Positions 16,535-23,875 of a stretch of DNA of 31,474 nucleotides are shown here, piece after piece. This DNA comes from CAZRRV01 sp964406705 (GTDB lineage Bacteria; Bacillota; Clostridia; Oscillospirales; Acutalibacteraceae). The stretch is taken from NCBI GenBank assembly GCA_964406705.1, contig CAYOSS010000011.1, positions 1 to 31,474 of the forward strand. The letters are read 5' to 3'. Under the pieces are notes generated by a model. It made no database searches. It had not been told where the DNA came from and was given only the letters and a program-made list of their open reading frames with translations. Made by a program: the position numbers and the translations under genes. Numbering within the stretch: the stretch's first letter is position 1; every line of letters begins with the position of its first letter.

Positions 16535-17328
16535 GCGCGAGGGAGCGGCTCGACACCGCCGTGTTCGCCCGGGGGCTCGCCAAAAGCCGGGAGGAAGCGA
16601 AATCCTTCATCTTGGAGGGCAAAGTGTTCGTCGGCGGCGAACGGGCGGACAAGCCCGGCATGCCCGTAGCGGATTCCGACGCCGTCGAGGTCCGGGGGGA
16701 GCGGCCGCGCTTCGTCAGCCGGGGCGGGTTCAAGCTGCAAAAGGCAGTGGAGGAGTTCGGGCTGTCGCTCACCGGTAAGACGTGCGCCGATATAGGGGCG
16801 TCGACCGGGGGGTTCACCGACTGTATGCTCCAAAACGGCGCGGTCAAAGTCTACTCCGTGGACGTGGGCTACGGGCAATTCGACTGGACCCTGCGGAACA
16901 ATCCCGCCGTCGTTTGCCTCGAGCGGACCAACTTTCGCTACGTCACGGCGGCGGAAATCCCCGACCCTCTGGACTTCGCCTCGGCGGACGTCTCGTTCAT
17001 ATCGCTCGCCAAAATCCTTCCCCCGCTCTACCCCCTGCTAAGGCCCGGCGGCGAGGCGGTCTGCCTTGTGAAGCCGCAGTTCGAGGCGGGACGGGGCGCC
17101 GTCGGTAAGAACGGCGTCGTCCGCGAGGAAGCCACGCATATAGAAGTGTTGGAGCGGGTGGCGGCGTTCGCGGCGGAGGGCGGCTACGCCCCGCGCGGGC
17201 TGACGTTCTCGCCGTTCAAGGGGCCGCGGGGCAACATAGAGTACCTGCTCTTCCTCCGAAAGGGCGGCGAGCCGGCGGACATAGACATACCCGGCACGGT
17301 AGACCGCTCGCACAAGGAGTTGGATTAG
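16531..17328 (+). CDS. tlyA: TlyA-family rRNA 2'-O-methyltransferase
   Basis: S4-domain/FtsJ-like methyltransferase of the TlyA (YqxC) family, known to 2'-O-methylate cytidines in rRNA; older databases call it hemolysin. 265 residues. The S4 RNA-binding domain occupies about residues 4-62 (RLDTAVFARGLAKSREEAKSFILEGKVFV). The SAM-binding motif DIGASTGGFTDCML starts near 88, and VKPQFEAGR near 186 is the FtsJ-like catalytic region. The ATG overlaps the dxs TGA (ATGA). The 3' end of the gene (from about 17309) is the first unit of the minisatellite that follows. Confidence 0.95.
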   Translation: MSARERLDTAVFARGLAKSREEAKSFILEGKVFVGGERADKPGMPVADSDAVEVRGERPRFVSRGGFKLQKAVEEFGLSLTGKTCADIGASTGGFTDCMLQNGAVKVYSVDVGYGQFDWTLRNNPAVVCLERTNFRYVTAAEIPDPLDFASADVSFISLAKILPPLYPLLRPGGEAVCLVKPQFEAGRGAVGKNGVVREEATHIEVLERVAAFAAEGGYAPRGLTFSPFKGPRGNIEYLLFLRKGGEPADIDIPGTVDRSHKELD

Positions 17329-17735
17329 GCGAACAAGATCGGCAAACCCACACAAAGGTCAGTTGGGCGGATAAGGGCGGCGCGCCCCCCCGCGCAAAGC
17401 CTGATCGGGTGGACAAGATTGGCAAGCTCACACGAAGGTCAGATTGAGCGGAAAGTTGGCTTGCTCACACTAAGGTCAAACCGCGTGGGAAAGTCGGCGC
17501 GCTCACACGGAGGTCAGATGGGCGGATAAGGGCGGCGTGCTCACACAGAGGTCAATCAGGCGGATAAAACTGGCGAGCCACGCAAGGGTCAATTAGGCAA
17601 ATGAGACTGACAAACCCACACAGAGGTCAGTTTAAGCGGGCGAGATTACCGCGTACGAAGGCCGGATTGGTCCGCAAAAAATCAGCGCGCCCGCGCGAGG
17701 AGTCGGATTAAATGGATAAGATTTGCATAGCGGTC
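17309..17735 (+). repeat. 38-bp minisatellite between tlyA and nadK
   Basis: Eleven units with AAGG/GAGG anchors at 17314, 17355, 17397, 17435, 17472, 17510, 17548, 17585, 17623, 17658 and 17697, spacing 35-42 and mostly 37-38 bp. A typical unit reads CACACGGAGGTCAGATGGGC then GGATAAGGGCGGCGTGCT. The first unit is the 3' end of tlyA (CACAAGGAGTTGGATTAGGC then GAACAAGAT). The last holds the ribosome site and first codons of nadK (GCGAGGAGTCGGATTAAATG then GATAAGAT). The 383-bp gap contains nothing else. Confidence 0.9.
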
Positions 17736-18533
17736 ACCGCGAGCCCCGCTCCGGCGGCGGCGGAGATTTGCGCCGAGTTGGCCGAGCTTTTCGCCCCGGA
17801 CGAGGCGGATCTCTTCACCGACCGCGAGGGGCTCCCCCGCCGCTACACCCGGATCCCCACGGAGGAACTGGCGAGGACGGGGGACGTCGTCGTCGCGGTG
17901 GGCGGGGACGGCACCATAATGCACACCGCGAGGCGCGCGGCGGCGGAGGGCAAGCCCGTCGCCGGAGTAAACGCCGGGAGGCTGGGCTTCTTAGCCAGCC
18001 TCGAGCGGGAGGAGCTGCGGGAGCTTCGCCGTCTGCTGAACGCCGATTACGAGGTGGAGGAGCGCATTATGCCGCTCGCCCTCTACGGCGGGACCGGCTA
18101 CCCGTTTGTCAATGATATGGTGGTGGAGAAGGCCCCCGGCACGGGTATGGTCGAAATCAGCGCGGGCTACCGGGGGCAGGGCGTGGGCTACCGGGGGGAC
18201 GGGCTTATAGTGGCGACCCCGACCGGCTCCACGGCCTACTCGCTCTCGGCGGGAGGGCCCGTGCTGGACCCGGGGCTGCGCTGCCTTACCGTCACCCCGA
18301 TTTGCCCGCACACCTTCTTCTCCCGCTCAATGGTGTTTGACGCGGAGCGGGGGCTGGAGGTCCGGCTGGAGGGCAGGGGCGAGGTCGCCCGGGTGAGTTT
18401 CGACGGCGAAGAGGAGTTCACCCTTCGCGGCGGCGAGGCGGTGGAGGTGACGCTCCCGGAGGGCGCGGCGGCGCGGTTTATCAGGTTCCGGGATGACGCG
18501 TTCTACAGCGTTCTCGCGAGGAAAATACGGTGA
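17712..18533 (+). CDS. nadK: NAD kinase
   Basis: Phosphorylates NAD to NADP using ATP or polyphosphate. The 273 residues are typical. The GGDGT motif is in VVVAVGGDGTIMHTAR (near residues 62-75), followed by NAGRLGFLASL (near 89), NDMVVEK (near 133, the NE/D nucleotide site) and the glycine-rich GLIVATPTGSTAYSLSAGGP (near 164-183). The start follows GAGGAG by about 9 nt. This ribosome site and the first codons form the last unit of the upstream minisatellite. GTGA overlap with argR. Confidence 0.96.
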   Translation: MDKICIAVTASPAPAAAEICAELAELFAPDEADLFTDREGLPRRYTRIPTEELARTGDVVVAVGGDGTIMHTARRAAAEGKPVAGVNAGRLGFLASLEREELRELRRLLNADYEVEERIMPLALYGGTGYPFVNDMVVEKAPGTGMVEISAGYRGQGVGYRGDGLIVATPTGSTAYSLSAGGPVLDPGLRCLTVTPICPHTFFSRSMVFDAERGLEVRLEGRGEVARVSFDGEEEFTLRGGEAVEVTLPEGAAARFIRFRDDAFYSVLARKIR

Positions 18534-18982
18534 CGGGTCAGACGGCGGCGAGGCGGGCCGCCATCGTAAAGCTGATAAACGAGGGGAACATCGCGAACCA
18601 GCGGGACTTGGCGGTGGCGCTCGCGGAGGCGGGCTACCCCGCGACCCAGGCGACCGTCTCCCGCGACCTCAAGGCCCTTCGCGTGGCGAAATCCCCCGCC
18701 CCGGACGGCGGCGCGCGCTACACGGTAGGCGGGGAGCGCGGCACCGGGATCAAGTACGGGGAAATCTTCGCGAACTCCGTCATCAAGGCGGAATGCGCCC
18801 TCAACGATGTCGTGATCAAGTGCCACCCCGGGATGGCGCAGGGGGCGTGCGCCGCGCTGGACAGTATGTTCGGGGGGCTGATGTTGGGGACCCTCGCGGG
18901 CGACGACACCATACTCGCCGTCACCGCCGACAGCGAGCAGGCCCTCGCCCTCACGGAGAAGATCCGCGCCCTGCTGAGGTAG
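18530..18982 (+). CDS. argR: Arginine repressor ArgR/AhrC
   Basis: Arginine-dependent transcription regulator of arginine biosynthesis and catabolism; also a cofactor in plasmid recombination in some bacteria. 150 residues with N-terminal winged helix (RRAAIVKLINEGNIANQRDLAVALAEAGYPATQATVSRDLKAL). The C-terminal oligomerisation/arginine-binding domain has HPGMAQGACAALDSM and GTLAGDDTILAVTADSEQA; the GDD acids contact arginine. GTG start overlaps the nadK stop (GTGA). This place in the xseB-to-recN cluster is standard for Bacillota. Here 1.5 kb of repeat DNA separates it from recN. Confidence 0.96.
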   Translation: MTGQTAARRAAIVKLINEGNIANQRDLAVALAEAGYPATQATVSRDLKALRVAKSPAPDGGARYTVGGERGTGIKYGEIFANSVIKAECALNDVVIKCHPGMAQGACAALDSMFGGLMLGTLAGDDTILAVTADSEQALALTEKIRALLR

Positions 18983-19250
18983 GGTTCTTCTTACCGGCGG
19001 GTCTCGGCGGGATCGGCGGGGCTGGTCCCAGTGGCTCCGGCTTCTCCTGTTATGGGAAACCTGACGTACTTCGCGGGGAGGCTTTCCAATTTTCCCAGCA
19101 CAGCTGGGGAACGATGTCCGCTTTTCTTCTCTCCGCCGACGGGCGCGGCGGTCCCCCTGCCTTTAACTCCCGCACGGCGCCGGGGCTGCTGCACTCTGCG
19201 CGGGGTGGCTTTGCGGTGCCGGAGGCTCCGGCTTGCCTGCTATGGCGGAT
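18983..19250 (-). repeat. Short minus-strand repeat module after argR
   Basis: Contains reversed pieces of the dispersed family: GCTTTCCAATTTTCCCAGC near 19081-19099, CCAGC-ACA-GCTGG, GTCCGCTTTTCTTCT near 19115-19129, and the GACGGGCGCGGCGG tail also seen in the tandem modules at 11600-11860. No gene and no convincing terminator for argR. Confidence 0.65.
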
Positions 19251-20310
19251 TTCTTCTCGCTGACGCGAAGTTGGTTTTCTCTTTTCTCCAGCACGGCTGG
19301 GGAACGATGTCCGCTTTTCTTCTCTGCGCCGGAACGGTCCGGCTTGAAAGAAGAAAAGCGGACAGAAAAGAAGTTCAGGCGGACCGGCTTACCACCACGC
19401 CGGACACAGGGAGGTTAGGGGGCAGCCGCCACCTATACCATTGCTCTTGCGGTCGCTGGCGCGAGGGCAGCCCGGAGGTACCCCCGGCGCCGGTTCAGCA
19501 GCCTTGCCGTGTTCATTCCTGTCTTGCAGAGCCGGATGCAAAAGGCTCGCAGGTTCGGGCAAGCTCGCCGCTATCGTTCGGGGCTCGGCGCTTCTGGGTA
19601 GCTTTTGCCTGCCAGTTCGGATAAGCTCGCGGGTGTACAGGGAACCCCTGCCGGGGAGCCCGGAGGTTCGCCGGCGCGAAGGGGTGCCCGGAGGTGCTGG
19701 CAACCCCTACCCCGGAAGCGCGGCGGTTTATAGGATAGCTCGGCGGCGGCATAGGCTTCGGCTCCACCCTGCCCACCAGGAGCGCGGGGGCCGTCCCATA
19801 CGAGGGGAAGGCTTGCTGTATATCCGCGAGCTAACCCCAACCACCGGGCAAAAAGCTGCCCCATAAGAACCGAGCTCAGTTCGACAGCGGCGAGCCGCCC
19901 CCAAACCTGCGAGGTTTTTGTACCGGGCTCGGCAAGCCCCAAATGACCCCGGCGGGGTCCCGGAGCCGGCACCGCCGGGACCTCCGGGCTACCCCCGCGT
20001 CAGCAAGCGCAAGACCCGCCGTATAGGTGGCGGCTACCCCATAACCTCTCGGCGTTCGGCGTAGAAGTAAGCCGGCGCGCTGAACTTCTTTTCTGTCCGC
20101 TTTTCATAAGGGGCCCCCGCGGCGCCGTAAGGCGTCGTGGGGAGAGGAGGAGCAGTGGAATGAGCGAGCTTTTCACGCTTTAGCGTGGAAACGAGCGATA
20201 TGGAACTTGCGACGACGAAGCCGCGCCCGTCGGCGAAGAGAAGAAAAGCGGACATAGCTCCCCAGCCGCGCTGGGGAAAAAATCAAGCTACCCCCGCGCA
20301 GCGAGAAGGA
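19251..20310. repeat. Foldback element: two half-units head to head, long-hairpin variant
   Basis: The minus half-unit runs about 19251-19650: CTTCTCGCT-GACGCGAAG at 19253, core arms 19309-19323 and 19349-19363. The plus half-unit runs about 19840-20310, with core arms GTCCGCTTTTC at 20095-20105 and GAAAAGCGGAC at 20243-20253, then the CCCAGC/GCTGGG hairpin and CGCGCAGCGAGAAG. The centre 19630-19840 matches 10950-11200. In the plus half the normal short loop is replaced by a 140-bp segment found again at 31097-31236. The element separates argR from recN. Confidence 0.75.
20081..20220 (+). repeat. 140-bp segment inside the core hairpin (copy A)
   Basis: Base-for-base identical, by eye, to the reverse complement of 31097-31236. 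It holds a 12-bp stem (20115-20126 with 20131-20142) closed by a GTAA tetraloop, and a 9-bp stem (20170-20178 with 20183-20191) closed by TTTA. Three of the pairs are G-T, which are wobble pairs only if RNA is made from this strand. No protein-coding sense is apparent. It may be a structured RNA or part of a non-autonomous mobile element. Confidence 0.8.
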
Positions 20311-20500
20311 GCCCCCGGAGCCGGGCGAAGCCAAAGGCAGGGGGACCGTCGAGCCCGTCGGTCAGATAAAGAAAAGCGGACACGTTCCCCCAGCCCAGCT
20401 GGGAAAAGTTGGAAATCTATCCGCGAAGCAGGGCAAGCCCCCCTTAACAGGGCGGAGCCAAGCCCCCCCGGCAAGGAGCCAAACAAACCCTCAACCCTCA
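20311..20500 (+). repeat. Short plus-strand repeat module before recN
   Basis: Another solo right-arm module: GAGCCCGTCGGTCAGATAAA, GAAAAGCGGAC near 20370-20381, CCCAGC-CCA-GCTGGG near 20391-20405, and a tail resembling 6530-6560 (TATCCGCGAAGCAGGGC). No promoter for recN was recognised. Confidence 0.65.
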
Positions 20501-20502
20501 GC

Positions 20503-20512
20503 AAGGTGGTGA
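20503..20512 (+). promoter_or_regulatory. Strong ribosome binding site deciding the recN start
   Basis: AAGGTGGTGA differs from the consensus AAGGAGGTGA at one base. Six bases later comes ATA (20519), which is the exact position where other RecN proteins have their first methionine. No ATG, GTG or TTG lies in frame between the upstream stop (20510-20512) and the GTG at 20594. Confidence 0.75.
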
Positions 20513-20518
20513 CATCAA

Positions 20519-22195
20519 ATACTAAGCCGTCTTAAAATCGAGAATATCGCGGTCATCGAGTCCGCCGAGCTCGAGACCGGCCCCGGCTTCAACGTGCTGA
20601 CGGGCGAGACGGGCGCGGGCAAGTCCATAATCATCGATTCCATCAACGCGGTCACCGGCAAGCGCACCTCCAAAGACCTGATCCGCTCCGGCCGCGACCG
20701 CGCGACGGTCTCCGCGCTGTTCACGGGGCTGAACCCCGCCGCCCTCTCCGCCTGTGCCGAGCACGGCGTGGAAGCGGAGGGCGGGGAGCTGCTGTTACGC
20801 CGGGAGATGCACGCCGACGGGCGCAACATCTGCCACGCGAACGGGCAGCCGGTAACTTTGGCGGCGCTTCGTGGCATCGCGGACTCGCTGATCGACATTC
20901 ACGGACAGCGGGACAACACCCGCCTCCTCGACCCCGCCCGGCACCTCGACTTTTTAGACGCCTACGCGGGCAACGGCGGGGAGCGGGAGCGGTACCTCGC
21001 CGCGTTCGAGAAATACCGCGACATAAAGAGACGGCTCAGCTCCCTCTACTCCGCGCGGGACGAGGGCAATCGGCGGCGCGAGGAGCTGCGCGAGACGGTA
21101 AACGAGCTCGGCGCGGCGAAAATAGTCCCCGGCGAGCCCGAGAAGCTCCGCGAGCGCCGCAAAAGAGCGGAGAACGCCGAGCGGCTGCGCTCCGCCCTCA
21201 ACGGCGCGGTGGCCGCTCTTACGGGGGACGACGACTCCCCCGGCGCCGCGGAAACCCTCTCCTCTCTCGCGGGGGATTTGCGGGGCGTGGAGGACGCCTG
21301 GTCCGGCGCGGGCGAGGTCTCGGCTAAGTTGGAGGACTACGCCTTGGAGCTTCGCGCCCTATCCGAAACCCTCGAGCGCGCCGCGGAGGACGCGGATTTC
21401 AGCCCCGGCGAGTTAGAAAAAATAGAGGAGCGCCTCGATATGTACTCCCGGCTCTCACGAAAATACGGGGACGAGGAGGCCTGCCTCGCCGCGCTCGAGA
21501 GCGCCACGGAGGAGCTCTCGAGGCTGGATAATTACTCCGGGGAGGTGGCGTCCCTCGAAAAGGAGAGCCACGCGGCGGGCGAGGAGCTTATCGCGGCGGG
21601 GGACGAGCTTACCGCGACGAGACAGGCGGCGGGGAAACGCTTCTCGGCGGCCGTCAGCGAAATACTGAGAGAGCTCGGTATGCCGGAAGTGCGCTTTTCC
21701 GTCTCGCGCGAGACGGGCCCCTACACCCGCCACGGGAAGGACAGGGTGGAGTTCCTCATCTCGGCAAACGCGGGGGAAGCCGCCCGCCCGTTGGCCAAAA
21801 TAGCGTCCGGCGGGGAAATGTCCCGGGTGATGCTCGCGGTGAAGAGCGTTTTGCTCTCGGCGGACACGGTGGACACCCTCATATTCGACGAGATAGACAC
21901 GGGGCTGGGCGGCAACGCGGCGCTTAAGGTCGGGCGGCGTATGAAAATCCTGTCTGGCAGCAAGCAGCTGCTCTGTATCACCCACTTGGCGGGGATAGCG
22001 GCTATGGCGAGCCGCCACCTTCTTGTGGAAAAGGCAGAACGCGACGGGCGGACTTACACCTCGGTCACCGCGTTGGAGGGGGACGCCCGCGTGGAGGAAA
22101 TAGCGCGAATGTTGGCGGGCGGCGAGATGACGGAACATCTGCGGCGCACGGCGGCGGACTTAATTGAAAGCGGGATGACAGATGACGGTATTTGA
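20519..22195 (+). CDS. recN: DNA repair protein RecN, probable AUA start
   Basis: SMC-like ATPase acting early in double-strand break repair. From the ATA at 20519 it has 558 residues, the usual RecN length, and begins (M)LSRLKIENIAVIESAELETG as the family does. Walker A GETGAGKS has its lysine at residue 35. GQRDNTRLLDP follows near 125, then a coiled-coil middle rich in Glu/Arg. The ABC signature is in ASGGEMSRVMLAVK and Walker B in LIFDEIDTGLGG. Starting at the GTG at 20594 would delete the first beta strand of the ATPase head. Either AUA is truly used, or an ATG has mutated or been misread. Overlaps tyrS by 14 bp. Confidence 0.93.
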   Translation: MLSRLKIENIAVIESAELETGPGFNVLTGETGAGKSIIIDSINAVTGKRTSKDLIRSGRDRATVSALFTGLNPAALSACAEHGVEAEGGELLLRREMHADGRNICHANGQPVTLAALRGIADSLIDIHGQRDNTRLLDPARHLDFLDAYAGNGGERERYLAAFEKYRDIKRRLSSLYSARDEGNRRREELRETVNELGAAKIVPGEPEKLRERRKRAENAERLRSALNGAVAALTGDDDSPGAAETLSSLAGDLRGVEDAWSGAGEVSAKLEDYALELRALSETLERAAEDADFSPGELEKIEERLDMYSRLSRKYGDEEACLAALESATEELSRLDNYSGEVASLEKESHAAGEELIAAGDELTATRQAAGKRFSAAVSEILRELGMPEVRFSVSRETGPYTRHGKDRVEFLISANAGEAARPLAKIASGGEMSRVMLAVKSVLLSADTVDTLIFDEIDTGLGGNAALKVGRRMKILSGSKQLLCITHLAGIAAMASRHLLVEKAERDGRTYTSVTALEGDARVEEIARMLAGGEMTEHLRRTAADLIESGMTDDGI

Positions 22196-23402
22196 GGAAC
22201 TGAAGGAGCGCGGGATCATAGCCCAATGCACCGACGAGGGCGCGGTGAGAGAGCTTCTTGACGACGGGAAAGCCACGTTCTACATAGGCTTCGACCCCAC
22301 GGCGGACAGCCTTCACGTAGGGCATTTCATGGGGATGACGGTTATGGCGAGGCTCCAGCGGGCGGGACACACCCCGATAGCCCTGTTCGGCGGGGGGACG
22401 GGGCTGATAGGCGACCCCTCCGGCAAGACGGATATGCGCAAAATGCTCACCCGCGAGGAGATAGACCGCAACATAGAGTGCTTTGTAAAGCAGATGTCCG
22501 GGATCCTCGATTTTGGCGAGGGCAAAGCCGTAATGGCGAACAACGCCGACTGGCTGCTGAATCTCAACTACATAGAGTTTTTGCGGGAAGTAGGGGTGCA
22601 TTTCTCCGTCAACAGGATGCTCGCGGCGGAGTGCTACAAACAGCGTCTGGAGCGGGGGCTGACCTTCTTCGAGATGAACTATATGGTGATGCAAAGCTAC
22701 GATTTTCTGGTGCTGAACCGCAAGTACGGCTGTCGGCTCCAGCTCGGCGGGGACGATCAGTGGAGCAATATGATAGGCGGGGTAGAGCTGATCCGCCGCT
22801 CGGACGGGGGGGACGCCTACGCTATGACCTTCAACCTCCTACTCACAAGCGAGGGCAAGAAGATGGGCAAAACCGAGCGCGGGGCGGTCTGGCTCGACCC
22901 GGTGAAGACTCCACCCTACGATTTCTACCAGTACTGGCGCAACACGAGCGACCGCGACGTGATAAAGTGCTTAAAAATGCTCACCTTCGTCCCGCTCGAG
23001 GAGATAGCGGGGTACGAGGGGCTGACGGGCGAGGCGCTCAACCCCGTCAAGGAGCGGCTGGCGTACGAGCTCACCGCGATGATCCACGGGGAGAGCGCGG
23101 CGGCTTCGGCCCGCGACGCGGCGAGGGGGCTGTTCTCCGGCGCGGGAGGGGACAGCCCCGAGACGGTGCTCCTCCCGGAGGATCTCCCGGATGGCGGCAT
23201 CACCTTGGCGGAGCTTCTCGTGAAAACGGGCCTCGCTCCCTCGAGAGCCGAGGCGAGGCGGCTGGTAGCGCAGGGCGGCGTCACGGTAAACGGCGAAAAG
23301 GCGGGCGACCCGCTCGAGACCTACGGCGCCGACGCGCTGAGGGAGGGCGTCTCCCTCAAAAAAGGCAAAAAAGTGTTCCACAGGGCGGTGCTGAAGGGTT
23401 AG
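22182..23402 (+). CDS. tyrS: Tyrosyl-tRNA synthetase
   Basis: Class I aminoacyl-tRNA synthetase charging tRNA-Tyr. The 406 residues are typical. The HIGH-like motif is LHVGHF near residues 45-50, after YIGFDPTADS. Tyrosine-site motifs are NNADWLL and QSYDFLVLNRKYGCRLQLGGDDQWSNM. The KMSKS-like loop is KKMGKTE near 226-232. The C-terminal S4 domain is LVKTGLAPSRAEARRLVAQGGVTVNGEKA. The gene starts inside the 3' end of recN, in the order recN-tyrS, and no separate promoter or T-box leader lies upstream, which is unusual for a Bacillota tyrS. Confidence 0.97.
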   Translation: MTVFEELKERGIIAQCTDEGAVRELLDDGKATFYIGFDPTADSLHVGHFMGMTVMARLQRAGHTPIALFGGGTGLIGDPSGKTDMRKMLTREEIDRNIECFVKQMSGILDFGEGKAVMANNADWLLNLNYIEFLREVGVHFSVNRMLAAECYKQRLERGLTFFEMNYMVMQSYDFLVLNRKYGCRLQLGGDDQWSNMIGGVELIRRSDGGDAYAMTFNLLLTSEGKKMGKTERGAVWLDPVKTPPYDFYQYWRNTSDRDVIKCLKMLTFVPLEEIAGYEGLTGEALNPVKERLAYELTAMIHGESAAASARDAARGLFSGAGGDSPETVLLPEDLPDGGITLAELLVKTGLAPSRAEARRLVAQGGVTVNGEKAGDPLETYGADALREGVSLKKGKKVFHRAVLKG

Positions 23403-23403
23403 C

Positions 23404-23845
23404 CTCGCCGTCCCGAGCGCCGGGGGATTAGCCGCCCGGGCCAGACGTGTAAACTTGCCGCCCGGGCCAGGCGGGGCGGGTACCCTGCCAGCCAGGCGGA
23501 AAGACGCGTCGCCCGGGCCAGGCGAGCAAGCACCCTGCCGCGTCAAGCGGATACGCTCGCTGCCGGGTCAGGTGGTGAAGCACGTCGACAAGTCGGGCAG
23601 GTAGGCTTGCCGCGAAATTGAGCAGGACGGATCTACCGGGTCATACGGATAAGCACACCCCGTGTCAAACGGGGCGAGGGCTCACCGCCGAGTCAGACGT
23701 GTAAGCTCGCCGCCCGGGTCAAGCAGATAAGCTCGCCACCGAATCGGGCAGACACGTTCGTCGCCCGGGTCGGGCAAGACAAGAGCTCACCGCCGGGTCA
23801 AGCGGGACACGTTTACCGCCGGGCCAGGCCGGGCACTCGTCAACA
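23404..23845 (+). repeat. 26-bp minisatellite between tyrS and purB
   Basis: About 16 degenerate units with a GGTCA/GGCCA anchor at near-constant 25-26 bp steps (range 23-28) from 23438 to 23826. Typical unit: CGCCCGGGTCAAGCAGATAA then GCTCGC. It fills the whole 473-bp gap except the purB ribosome site. No promoter or terminator was recognised in it. Confidence 0.85.
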
Positions 23846-23875
23846 ATAAACCAAAAACCAAGAGGAGGCGCCGCG

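Noticed and set aside
15669..16847. Long open frames opposite to or shifted from dxs and tlyA (up to 392 and 512 codons)
   Set aside because: Stop codons are rare in all frames of GC-rich short repeats. These frames have Arg/Pro/Gly-rich composition, no family match and no ribosome site, while the dxs and tlyA frames show complete enzymes.
20594..22195. recN starting at GTG 20594
   Set aside because: It would cut off the first 25 conserved residues including the first strand of the ATPase head, and no ribosome site precedes it. The AUA at 20519 fits both the family start and a strong Shine-Dalgarno.
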